Part shown: piece after piece, positions 55,001 through 62,943 of the stretch
How the letters are laid out: each line of letters starts with the position of its first letter
Position numbering within the stretch: the stretch's first letter is position 1
Origin: Clostridium akagii DSM 12554
Lineage (GTDB): Bacteria > Bacillota > Clostridia > Clostridiales > Clostridiaceae
Length of the DNA stretch: 64,000 nt
Reading direction: 5' to 3'
NCBI RefSeq assembly: GCF_000686725.1
Contig: NZ_KK366007.1
Coordinates: 298,687 to 362,686, forward strand
Program-made: the position numbers and the translations under genes
Notes under the pieces: generated by a model
Seen by the model: the letters and a program-made list of their open reading frames with translations, nothing else
Told to the model about the DNA's origin: nothing
Database searches by the model: none

Positions 55001-55070
55001 AATATTATAATAGTGTTTTTAACATGAATAAGCATGGGCTAGAAGTAGGGAGTTCATAGTACTAAAGTAC
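55001..55070 (-). repeat. promoter-like repeat R1 before the ABC ATPase gene
   Basis: 70 bp that match R2 (56323-56392) at about 56 of 70 positions without gaps. Read on the minus strand both contain the palindromic GTACTTTAGTAC, then CTACTT, then TTAAAAACACTA and TATAAT (here 55004-55009). It is placed as the promoter of the ABC operon and may hold the binding site of the NarL-type regulator. Confidence 0.65.
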
Positions 55071-55187
55071 TACAAAGTATCAAGTGACAAGTGTAGCTGA
55101 CAAGGAATAAGCTAAGAGTTGGATTGTAATAAAGTTTGATATTTTGGGGCAGAGTTTGTTTTGAATATCTTTGAAATGCGACGTAAA

Positions 55188-55225
55188 AACACCCCAAAAT
55201 CCATTTATGAATAATGGGGTGTTTT
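55188..55225. terminator. bidirectional terminator after the metallo-hydrolase gene
   Basis: AACACCCC (55188-55195) pairs with GGGGTGTT (55216-55223), with T runs on both strands. It lies 55 bp after the stop of the minus-strand gene. Apart from this and R1 the gap 54971-55277 shows nothing. Confidence 0.8.
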
Positions 55226-55277
55226 TAATAATTGTTTGGTTTTTATAGTTGTGACGTTTTATATGAATATTATGAAG

Positions 55278-56066
55278 TTAATTAGAAAATAATTCTTTAT
55301 CAATAATAAATTGAAGATTGCGTTGGTGGAAAATCCTTTCTGGCTCAGTAATACTAACTTTAGGTTTAACACAGTCTTCAATCTTAATATTTAAAATTGA
55401 TTCCTTAGAATTTTGGGTGCGAGACTCCTTTACGTACTTTTCCAATCTCATCAAGTATTCTAAACCATCATTTATCTTATCCATAGATGCTATACCGTTA
55501 TGACCTGTTATAACAATGTTTCGATTTGTCATACGAATTTTATTTAATGCTTCTCTTATCATCTCTGGCGTAGAATAGCACAAATAGGCAACATTACAAA
55601 AGACATGATCACCAGTAATAATTAAATCAGCAGCTTCTATATCTACAGCTATTGTGCTTAGTGTATGACCTGGATTATGGAAAATATTAAGTATATAGAT
55701 TCCCCATTCAAGTTGTAAACAACTATCAAAAACTATACTTGGTTTTACAAAACGTTCTTTTTCTTCTTGACTTCTATAAAGTTCAGAAGTAAACGTATGT
55801 AAATAATCTTTATGGGCGATTATCTTACTTTCTGGAAAGAGTGGAAAAGCTGCCATATGATCGCTGAAATAGTGTGTACTTACAATATATTTCACTTTTG
55901 TCTTGAAAATTTTTGAAATCATTTCTTTAAGTTCAATAGCATCTTCATGACTTGCTAATCCATCAACCAGCACAGCTTCATCGTTATTTAAAATTAAAAT
56001 AGCGTTTGAACTGAATTCCGACCCTGTTAAAATAAATATATTCTTCTTAACCATTCTAAATTTCAT
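55278..56066 (-). CDS. metallo-beta-lactamase-fold hydrolase, altered metal motif
   Basis: 262 residues, no signal peptide. The fold is clear: NAILILNNDEAVLVDGLAS at the start, then THYFSDHMAAFPLF, NPGHTLS, GDHVFCN and VITGHNG. The usual HxHxDH is HYFSDH, so the second histidine is phenylalanine; Asp, His and the later ligands remain. It may bind one metal or none. Ribosome-binding site AAAGGTGG. It sits between the regulator and the transporter of an Lnr-like module, between repeats R1 and R2, and so looks inserted. Substrate unknown. Confidence 0.85.
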   Translation of the reverse strand: MKFRMVKKNIFILTGSEFSSNAILILNNDEAVLVDGLASHEDAIELKEMISKIFKTKVKYIVSTHYFSDHMAAFPLFPESKIIAHKDYLHTFTSELYRSQEEKERFVKPSIVFDSCLQLEWGIYILNIFHNPGHTLSTIAVDIEAADLIITGDHVFCNVAYLCYSTPEMIREALNKIRMTNRNIVITGHNGIASMDKINDGLEYLMRLEKYVKESRTQNSKESILNIKIEDCVKPKVSITEPERIFHQRNLQFIIDKELFSN

Positions 56067-56322
56067 AAAAGCAATACCACCTTTCCATTATGCTTCGTAA
56101 TAAAAAACTAATATAACTTAACTAATGGTAATTATATCATATTTTAACTTTTACTAGTTACGTCGTTTTTTTTCATATTACTCATCAACGTTGATCACAA
56201 AATGGAACGTAATACCGTGGGATATAAATACATAATCTTTCAATGCATATATTCATTAATTTGCCTATAAGAATTATGAGAAGCATTTAGGTTAATTATC
56301 ATACAACTATGATAGGTTCCTC

Positions 56323-56392
56323 AATATTATATTAGTGTTTTTAATCTCCACATGTATGAGTTAAAAGTAGGTATTGCATAGTACTAAAGTAC
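56323..56392 (-). repeat. promoter-like repeat R2
   Basis: Second copy of the 70-bp block described at 55001. On the minus strand it keeps GTACTTTAGTAC, CTACTT, TTAAAAACACTA and TATAAT (56326-56331). It lies 257 bp before the metallo-hydrolase start, and could drive that gene with a long leader. The rest of 56067-56527 holds no gene that I recognise. Confidence 0.6.
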
Positions 56393-56527
56393 CGAAGAAG
56401 CAGTTGTCAGATTGCAGGTTCCAGATACCAGTTTATTATTTCTATGGAATTATTGATAATAAGAATGCTGCTATTAAGATGGTAACATGGAACAAACTTG
56501 CATTTGTTTATCCCAGGCATATTATTA

Positions 56528-57160
56528 TTATAGGTTCCTCTTTAGATAGAATACGGCCACTTGGGTTCTGTCTCTTAGGTTTAATTTTGTAAGGATAGTT
56601 GAAACATAGTTTTTTATAGTGCTTTCACTTAGAAAAAGCTTCTTAACTATTTCCGTATTAGAATATCCATCACTTATTAGCTGTATGATTTGAATTTCTC
56701 TAGGGGTAAGGTTATATTTTGATAAATCTTTTTCTGTTTTAACATTTAGCATCTCTTTAAGTTTAGCAGCAATTTCAGGGTGAATTAGTAAGGCACCTTT
56801 ATTCACTATTTTTATATATTCTCTTATTGTAGTTGAAGGCGTATTTTTAAGAATATAGCCACTAGCACCATTTTTTAGAGCCTGCATTATGTATTCTTCA
56901 TCTTGAAAAGTTGTTAATACTAAGACATTTATGTGAGAAAATTGATTTTTGATTTTTTTTGTCCCAATAATTCCATCACACACAGGCATCCTTATATCCA
57001 TAAGGACCACATCAACAGAAATCGTTGAACAAAGGTTATAAGCTTCATCACCATTAAGACATGTCCCAACGACAGCTATGTCACTATCAAGATCTAATAT
57101 AAGTTTTAAACTATCGCGTATTAGAGCATCGTCATCTGCAATAACCACATTTATTGGCAT
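56528..57160 (-). CDS. NarL/LuxR-type response regulator, LnrK-like
   Basis: 210 residues from the ATG at 57160. Receiver domain with NVVIADDDALIRDSL, phospho-acceptor in DVVLMDIRMPVCDG and VLTTFQDEEY; C-terminal LuxR helix-turn-helix (YNLTPREIQIIQLISDGYSN, LFLSESTIKNYVSTILTKLN). It pairs with the kinase ending 7 bp or so upstream of the original frame. By order it should control the ABC transporter at 51691-54970. Confidence 0.92.
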   Translation of the reverse strand: MPINVVIADDDALIRDSLKLILDLDSDIAVVGTCLNGDEAYNLCSTISVDVVLMDIRMPVCDGIIGTKKIKNQFSHINVLVLTTFQDEEYIMQALKNGASGYILKNTPSTTIREYIKIVNKGALLIHPEIAAKLKEMLNVKTEKDLSKYNLTPREIQIIQLISDGYSNTEIVKKLFLSESTIKNYVSTILTKLNLRDRTQVAVFYLKRNL

Positions 57161-57193
57161 AATTATCATCTCTCTTTCTATTTTCAAATTTTT

Positions 57194-58315
57194 CTAAGAC
57201 ATTATAGGTATTACCATATGAATGTGGAATCCATTATTTCCTGAAAATGAAACAGTTCCTCCAATAAGGGTTATTCTTTCTTCAATGCCAGTAATGCCAA
57301 AACCTTTTTTTAAATCTTTAGCACCAACACCATCATCAGAAATGAAAATTTCAATATATTGTGGATTATATAATAATTTTATACTAATATTATTAGAGTA
57401 GCTGTAGCGTACAGAATTAGTAATTGCTTCCTGGACATTACTATAAATTACTGTTTCAACAGCAGGGGGTATTTCAAAGGCATTACCATCTATTACAAAT
57501 TCCATAGTTGTTCCAGTTTCTAGCTTGAATTTATTAATTAGATCTCTTAATGATTCTAAATTAGTTTTGTATCCTATAGGATAAAGCTTATGAACTGTTT
57601 CTTTAACTGTCTCAATACTTTTGTTTATATTTTTGTACACAGAATTTAAAAGTTCTATGCCTTTTTCTTTATTAACATTCATTATTTGAATACATGCATC
57701 TACTTGCATTAAAACACCTGTAAGGCTGTGACCAATGGAATCATGTAGTTCTCTTGAAATTCGAGTTCTTTCTTCGAGTTGTGATACTTTTTCAACCTGT
57801 TTTGAGTAATCTATAAGTCGTGTTTTAGCACCTTCAAGTTCGTAAGAATATTTTCTTATTTGGTCATAAAGCACCTGAGTATCTTTGCTAATAACAAGTG
57901 CCTTCCGTAATTCTAAAAGGAGTAAAAAAATCGCTATATAAAATATAGTTATAATTACAACCCATTCTGTTGAACAAGAGATTTTCACTAGGTATATTAA
58001 AATTATTCCGGTTAGCAACAAATATGGATATATTTTCCTCTTTAATTTAAGACTAGCATCAATAATTGTAGAAAAAATTATTATAAAGGAAAAACCAAAA
58101 TATAAATTACTGATATATAAAACAAGTAATGGCTCTAAAATAAAAGAAATTAGTTTTACATTATTATTTATATTTAAACTTCTTAGTTGAGAATTCAAGA
58201 AAATTATGAGGAAGATGAATATAAAGTTTCCATACTGATTCATAGGTATTTTGTAAAGGTTATATAGTGCAGGTAATATTAAAAATATGTATTTTGTTAA
58301 GTTTATGTAATTCAT
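57194..58315 (-). CDS. HisKA_3 sensor histidine kinase, LnrJ-like
   Basis: 373 residues from the ATG at 58315, which has CAAGGAGAAG upstream. Five or six membrane helices without an obvious external domain, then a HisKA_3 dimer region with the phospho-accepting histidine in ISRELHDSIGHSLTG and a HATPase domain (NVQEAITNSVRYS, DDGVGAKDLKKGFGITGIEER). This intramembrane-sensing design is that of LiaS/LnrJ kinases, which detect membrane-active agents. Confidence 0.92.
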   Translation of the reverse strand: MNYINLTKYIFLILPALYNLYKIPMNQYGNFIFIFLIIFLNSQLRSLNINNNVKLISFILEPLLVLYISNLYFGFSFIIIFSTIIDASLKLKRKIYPYLLLTGIILIYLVKISCSTEWVVIITIFYIAIFLLLLELRKALVISKDTQVLYDQIRKYSYELEGAKTRLIDYSKQVEKVSQLEERTRISRELHDSIGHSLTGVLMQVDACIQIMNVNKEKGIELLNSVYKNINKSIETVKETVHKLYPIGYKTNLESLRDLINKFKLETGTTMEFVIDGNAFEIPPAVETVIYSNVQEAITNSVRYSYSNNISIKLLYNPQYIEIFISDDGVGAKDLKKGFGITGIEERITLIGGTVSFSGNNGFHIHMVIPIMS

Positions 58316-58431
58316 TTTTTCTTCTCCTTGTAATAATTTTACTTTATCCACTATATGTCTATTATAAGCTATATTAGATTATTGTTGAGATAAATATTTT
58401 TTGTAATAAAAAAGTGCAAGAAAAAAATTGA

Positions 58432-58460
58432 TTGAAAATTAATCTTATTTTGTATATAAT
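58432..58460 (+). promoter_or_regulatory. promoter of the CD3324-like gene
   Basis: TTGAAA (58432-58437) and TATAAT (58455-58460) with a 17-bp spacer. Confidence 0.65.
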
Positions 58461-58527
58461 TGAGAAAGAAAACTTTGAAAAAATAATGTAGTATATATTT
58501 TTTTATATGAAAGGGGTTTTGTTATTT

Positions 58528-58597
58528 ATGAGAGAACCAGTTATTTATGCATAGCAAAGGCTATTGCATAATAAATAAAATATGAAATAGGCTTTGC
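58528..58597 (+). promoter_or_regulatory. possible leader: 8-residue frame plus hairpin
   Basis: MREPVIYA (58528-58554) has AAAGGGG upstream. It ends where a hairpin begins: GCAAAGGCTATT (58554-58565) against AATAGGCTTTGC (58586-58597), with one mismatch. It lies in the 5' leader of the CD3324-like gene. Whether it regulates is unknown. Confidence 0.3.
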
Positions 58598-58635
58598 TCA
58601 ATCCTAAAAAAGAAATTAACTTTAGGGGGAGCATA

Positions 58636-58905
58636 ATGAGCTATATTAAAGCCAATGATGTATTACCACAAGAAATTTTAGAGGTAATTCAAAAATATGT
58701 AGATGGTGAATATTTATATATCCCTAGAAAAGAATGTAATAAAAAATTTTGGGGAGAAAATACAGCAATTAGAAATGAAAATAAAATTAGAAATAGAAAT
58801 ATATATGAAGACTATAAGAGTGGTACTTGTATAAAAACTATTGCTACAGATTACTATTTATCAGAAAAGAGTATACAAAGAATTATTTCAGAAATGAAAA
58901 AATAA
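58636..58905 (+). CDS. CD3324-family helix-turn-helix protein
   Basis: 89 residues from the ATG at 58636, with AGGGGGAGC just upstream. N-terminal half MSYIKANDVLPQEILEVIQK and YVDGEYLYIPRK matches the small CD3324-like family of Firmicutes; the C-terminal half is a Mor-type helix-turn-helix (IYEDYKSGTCIKTIATDYYL, SEKSIQRIISEMKK). Probably a small DNA-binding protein. Its target is unknown. Confidence 0.8.
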   Translation: MSYIKANDVLPQEILEVIQKYVDGEYLYIPRKECNKKFWGENTAIRNENKIRNRNIYEDYKSGTCIKTIATDYYLSEKSIQRIISEMKK

Positions 58906-58917
58906 GAGTAACACTTA

Positions 58918-58957
58918 ATGTGCCCTAATGCAAATTTGCATTAGGGCACATGTTTAT
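58918..58957. terminator. terminator after the CD3324-like gene
   Basis: A perfect 17-bp inverted repeat with no real loop (58918-58934 and 58935-58951, arm ATGTGCCCTAATGCAAA), followed by GTTTATTT. Confidence 0.75.
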
Positions 58958-59043
58958 TTCAGAACTGTTTTTAAGGTTGTTCTCTCATTACTAGAGCCAT
59001 ATAATTTTAATAAAGAATTAAATTTAATAGAGGGTGAATGTAT

Positions 59044-59712
59044 ATGGATGATAAATTAAAATTGGAGGAAATGAGTAGCTTTTTTAATAATCGTGTTCAA
59101 AGTTATGAACAACATATGATGAATGGTATAAATGGAGCGGATAAATATTATATTGAAACTGCAAAATTAATACCTAAAATCAATGGTCTGAAATTGCTGG
59201 ATCTAGGGTGTGGGACAGGGCTAGAGTTAGATGAAATATTTAAAATAAATCCAACAGTTAATGTTACCGGCATTGATCTAGCTAAAGATATGGTAGAAAA
59301 AATCAAAGAAAAGCACAGTGATAAGTTAAATCAAATAAATCTTATAATAGATAGCTATTTTAACTATGATATGGGGGAGTCTGTATTTGATGTAGCTTTA
59401 TCTGTGGAAACATTACATCATTTTGAAGCAGAACAAAAGATCCAATTGTACAAGAAAATTTTTAAAAGTTTAAAACAAAATGGATTTTATATTGAAACAG
59501 ATTATATGGCTCCTAGTCAAGAATATGAAGACTATCATTTTAGTGAAAACAACCGAATTCGATCTGAATTAGGTATAACTGAAGGCTTTTATCACTACGA
59601 TACCCCATGTACTGTTGAAAACCAGATAAAAATACTTTGCAAGGCAGGTTTTAAATCTGTACAAAAAGTTTGGCAACAAGAAAATACAGCTATTTTGCTA
59701 GCAAAAAAATAA
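59044..59712 (+). CDS. class I SAM-dependent methyltransferase
   Basis: 222 residues from the ATG at 59044 (AGGGTG seven bases upstream; an ATG at 59038 is too close to it). SAM motif I LLDLGCGTGLELDEI, motif II VTGIDLAKDMVEKI, then DVALSVETLHHF and LKQNGFYIETDYMAP. UbiE/type 12 pattern. Substrate unknown. Confidence 0.88.
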   Translation: MDDKLKLEEMSSFFNNRVQSYEQHMMNGINGADKYYIETAKLIPKINGLKLLDLGCGTGLELDEIFKINPTVNVTGIDLAKDMVEKIKEKHSDKLNQINLIIDSYFNYDMGESVFDVALSVETLHHFEAEQKIQLYKKIFKSLKQNGFYIETDYMAPSQEYEDYHFSENNRIRSELGITEGFYHYDTPCTVENQIKILCKAGFKSVQKVWQQENTAILLAKK

Positions 59713-59876
59713 AAAGATTGGTGGTGATAACATGAATCCAACATTTAAGGTAGTGTATATAAATCTATAAACGGAAGGAGTATTCTAATAGTTTATGATT
59801 TACACATTACTAGAAAATAAAATTTAATATTCCTTGCCGTGTAAATGAATTTGTTTATAGTGAGGTAAGGGTAAAT

Positions 59877-60389
59877 ATGGAAAGTAAATTAAGTTTGAAT
59901 TGGTGTATATATAATAATGAAATTAATCATGAGATTAAATATTGCCATAATTGTGGTAAAAAAGTAGAATTTGAGGATTCACTAAAAAGAAGACAAAATG
60001 CAAATGGTAAAAATATATTTTATTTTGCTATTTATAAATGTTCTAGCGGTCATACTTGGAACAAGCAAATTGCTGAATTTAAAGCTGTTTCAGGATTAGA
60101 AAACATAGATTTTGAAAATAAATATATTAAAAGTGAATATGAGGAACTTAGTATCACTATGCTTAAGGAAAAAGGAATTAATGAGGTGGAAATTTCACTT
60201 GATGAATTAAATGATAAAATAAGATTAGATAAATTTTTATCATCAAAAATAATAGATATTAGCAGAGTAGAAATTGTGAAATTAATTAATAAAGGGTTTA
60301 TAAAGATAAATTGTAATCTGGTAAAATCAAATGTGAGCTTGAAAAAAAAGGACATCATTACATTAATATTAGATAGCATTAGGAAATAA
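59877..60389 (+). CDS. zinc-ribbon / S4 RNA-binding domain protein
   Basis: 170 residues. The N-terminal half has a possible zinc site (NWCIYNN.., CHNCGKKVEFEDSLKRR, YKCSSGHTWNKQ), and the C-terminal half is an S4 domain (IRLDKFLSSKIIDISRVEIV, then KLINKGFIKINCNLV). S4 domains bind structured RNA, usually rRNA. The fusion suggests a small ribosome- or RNA-associated protein. It lies alone between a methyltransferase gene and a secreted protein gene. Role unknown. Confidence 0.75.
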   Translation: MESKLSLNWCIYNNEINHEIKYCHNCGKKVEFEDSLKRRQNANGKNIFYFAIYKCSSGHTWNKQIAEFKAVSGLENIDFENKYIKSEYEELSITMLKEKGINEVEISLDELNDKIRLDKFLSSKIIDISRVEIVKLINKGFIKINCNLVKSNVSLKKKDIITLILDSIRK

Positions 60390-60510
60390 AAAATAGGATA
60401 AACCAAACACGTGGATAAAAATGTTAATGTTTACAAAGATTAATTATTATGCTATTATATGAAATGTAAAGAAACGAATAATTAAGTAAAACGTTGCAAA
60501 CAAAATGGTA

Positions 60511-60591
60511 TATAACTACTTATAAATTAAGTAGTTATATAAAAATTTTCAACCGACTTTACATAATTCAATTCTTTGCAAACGTTAACAA
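60511..60591 (+). promoter_or_regulatory. hairpin and CcpA (cre) site before the pectate-lyase-like gene
   Basis: TATAACTACTT (60511-60521) pairs with AAGTAGTTATA (60529-60539). Downstream, TTGCAAACGTTAACAA (60576-60591) fits the cre consensus WTGNAANCGNWWNCAW at every position. A related half site, ACGTTGCAAAC, is at 60491-60501. Catabolite repression is the likely control. Confidence 0.65.
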
Positions 60592-60614
60592 TATTATATT
60601 AGGGGGGTTAAGTA

Positions 60615-61427
60615 ATGAACAAAAAAGTATTATCAATTATTTCTATGGTGGCATTGGCAATGTCGCTAATTGCTGTACCTGTATCAGCTAAAACTACGGT
60701 TTCATCTAGTGCAAGTACAGATATTGCATCCAAATTAATTGCTGGAGGCACTATACCAGCTGGAAATTACACACTCTCAAAAGGAGTAACAGTAACTAAA
60801 GACGTTGTTGCTAACGGCGTTGTAGTAGATGCTTCTGGGTGTCCAAGCGATACTGTAGCAATTATTGCAAAAGCGAATATTACAGGTATAACTATTAATT
60901 ATCCTCAGAGACAGGGAATAAGTGTACAATCATGTTCTGGTAAAACTATAAAAAATTGTACAGTTACTCATGCTCAGTTTGCAGGAATAGAGGCTAAAGA
61001 CTCTGTTTCAAAAATTACATTTGATAGTTGCATTTCAAATAATAATTATGATGCTGCAAGTGATGGAGAAAATGCTGATGGGTTTGGAATAAAAAATGGA
61101 GCTACCAATATAACTTTAAAGAACTGCTCATCTACAGGAAATAGTGATGATGGATATGATTGTTATACAGCTGGAAACAATATAACATTTATTGGATGTA
61201 AAGCAATTAATAATGGTAGTGGTGGAAATGGCGATGGAAATGGTTTCAAATTAGGACCATGTAGTTATAATGGAGTCGATGGTGGATTAATTACAGTAAC
61301 AAATTGTACTGCTACTAACAATAAAGGATGGGGATTCCTTAGAAATCATAATAAGGTAACTCCAGTACAGTCAGGTAATGTAGCTACAGGTAATAAAAAA
61401 GGACAATTCTCCTGGGACTTAAATTAA
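60615..61427 (+). CDS. secreted right-handed beta-helix protein, pectate-lyase-like
   Basis: 270 residues with a signal peptide cleaved near VPVSAKT. The body is a series of beta-helix coils (ITINYPQRQGISVQSC, KTIKNCTVTHAQFAGIEA, ITFDSCISNN, ITLKNCSSTGNSDDGYDC) with Asp-rich loops and GDGNGFKLG, where the lysine matches the catalytic position of family 9 polysaccharide lyases. It is shorter than typical PL9 enzymes. Probably cleaves pectate or another acidic polysaccharide outside the cell. GGGGGG ribosome-binding site; a cre site lies upstream. Confidence 0.8.
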   Translation: MNKKVLSIISMVALAMSLIAVPVSAKTTVSSSASTDIASKLIAGGTIPAGNYTLSKGVTVTKDVVANGVVVDASGCPSDTVAIIAKANITGITINYPQRQGISVQSCSGKTIKNCTVTHAQFAGIEAKDSVSKITFDSCISNNNYDAASDGENADGFGIKNGATNITLKNCSSTGNSDDGYDCYTAGNNITFIGCKAINNGSGGNGDGNGFKLGPCSYNGVDGGLITVTNCTATNNKGWGFLRNHNKVTPVQSGNVATGNKKGQFSWDLN

Positions 61428-61441
61428 CAATATAGGATTTT

Positions 61442-61482
61442 AGAACTCCCTCACTATATAAAATTAGCGAAGGAGTTCTTAG
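61442..61482. terminator. terminator between convergent genes
   Basis: AGAACTCC (61442-61449) pairs with GGAGTTCT (61472-61479). Stops of the beta-helix gene (plus) and PucR gene (minus) lie on either side. Confidence 0.75.
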
Positions 61483-62730
61483 TTATATGAATTTTTCATA
61501 TTTCAAAATCTTTAATGATAATTCAAATTCAAATAATATGTCACTACTGCTTAGAGATATATTCAATAATTCTTCTATTTTGTGAAAACGATAAAAAAAA
61601 GTACTACGATGAATATTCAGCTTTTTTGATGTTTCATTTGAATTTCTATTATTACTAAGATAAACCATTAGGGTTTTTAATAGTTCGGTATTGCCTTGTT
61701 TGTCCAGTTCCATAAGCTCTTTGATAAGAGGATGAACTAATGTGTGGAGTTTTATGGTTTTTATGTGGTCACTTACATCTTCACATAATGAAAACATATA
61801 ATATTCTAAAAAATTTTTAAAATAAAACATATAACCATCATCATTTAGACGTTGTGCAAATTGTAAAGCATAAATTGATTGTGCATAATATTCTTTTATT
61901 TGCAGTAAATTTTGAAATGTAAAACTAACCCCAGCTTTCAGATTATTGAGTTTTAAATAATTTTTAAACTTTTCTTCTATATTTATAGAAATAACATCAT
62001 CTTTTTCACTTACTAAAAAAATAATTTTATCCTCGTAATAGGTAGAAATACAATTTCCTAATATATTTTTAGAACTAGTAATTAGTTCTCTTAATCCAAA
62101 ATTATGGCGGTAATCTTTATACTTTTGTGGAAAAGGTATGGATATTAATATCATATTTTTATTTAATTTAAAGTCTATATTTTGTAATCTTTGTTTTGTA
62201 TAGATGATATTATCAGTTGGATTAGATAATAAATGCATTAAATAGTACTCTTCCTCAAGACCTGAACTTGTGATAAACAAATTATCCCTTTGTATTTGTA
62301 TAGAAATAGTTTTGGACAAAGTATTTGTTAATTCTAAATCATCTTCCATAAATTCTCTATATTCTTGTAAAACGCATATATAGGATATAGTAATTTTATT
62401 AATTCGGATAGCACAAAAAATAAGATTTTTATCAGAAAAATGAAAAAAAGCAGTGCTTGAATTATAAATATTATCTATACATTTATCTTTTTTCATAATA
62501 TTCACTGTATCAATTAGTAGATAATATTCACCATTGTGATTTTCTATAGAAGATGTGATAGAATCCCCAAGAATAGATCGAGCTATAATGTGATAACTGG
62601 TGTCTAAAATAAAAATCGGATTATTTAAATAGGTCTCACCTGTATTTAAAATTTTATTAATATTATTGCTAGAATCCAAGCTATCATAAATTTCGCATTT
62701 CTTTTCATATATAGTTTTTAGGTTAGGCAA
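61483..62730 (-). CDS. PucR-family transcriptional regulator
   Basis: 415 residues starting at TTG 62730 after GGAGGGAT. A long N-terminal sensing region (a PAS/GAF-like portion, YLNNPIFILDTSYHIIARS) leads to a GGDEF-like middle region and the C-terminal HTH_30 (LMVYLSNNRNSNETSKKLNI, HRSTFFYRFHKIEELL). Such regulators control nitrogen, purine or aromatic compound use. It is divergent from the flavodoxin-like gene, which it may control. Confidence 0.9.
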   Translation of the reverse strand: MPNLKTIYEKKCEIYDSLDSSNNINKILNTGETYLNNPIFILDTSYHIIARSILGDSITSSIENHNGEYYLLIDTVNIMKKDKCIDNIYNSSTAFFHFSDKNLIFCAIRINKITISYICVLQEYREFMEDDLELTNTLSKTISIQIQRDNLFITSSGLEEEYYLMHLLSNPTDNIIYTKQRLQNIDFKLNKNMILISIPFPQKYKDYRHNFGLRELITSSKNILGNCISTYYEDKIIFLVSEKDDVISINIEEKFKNYLKLNNLKAGVSFTFQNLLQIKEYYAQSIYALQFAQRLNDDGYMFYFKNFLEYYMFSLCEDVSDHIKTIKLHTLVHPLIKELMELDKQGNTELLKTLMVYLSNNRNSNETSKKLNIHRSTFFYRFHKIEELLNISLSSSDILFEFELSLKILKYEKFI

Positions 62731-62943
62731 AATAATCCCTCCTTGTTATTCATTAGAAAAATGTCTAAAGTTATATAGATTAAATGTTGTATTTTCATAC
62801 ATTAGTCTGATGAATGATGTAGTTTTTAGTGTTAAGATTATCCTATTGCGCATATATAGTTTAACAAATAAAGTGTGATTTTAAAATATTTAATGATAAA
62901 TATTTATTAAAAACTATTATAGAAGAAAAAAGGAGATTTTATT
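62731..62943. other. divergent intergenic region
   Basis: No gene seen between the PucR gene and the flavodoxin-like gene. It should contain both promoters; I cannot define the operator. Confidence 0.3.

Noticed and set aside
56312-56540. 11-bp direct repeats ATAGGTTCCTC flanking about 207 bp, as a target-site duplication
   Set aside because: One copy lies in the end of the response-regulator gene, there are no terminal inverted repeats, and no transposase-like sequence lies between. It may be a trace of duplication but is not enough to call a mobile element.
56374-56592. 72-codon plus-strand frame before the NarL-type regulator
   Set aside because: It overlaps the R2 repeat and the regulator's 3' end, has no ribosome-binding site, and shows no family motif.
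59732-59770. 12-codon frame MNPTFKVVYINL after the methyltransferase gene
   Set aside because: It has a modest ribosome-binding site but no structure downstream and no link to a regulated gene. It is probably the debris of a lost gene.
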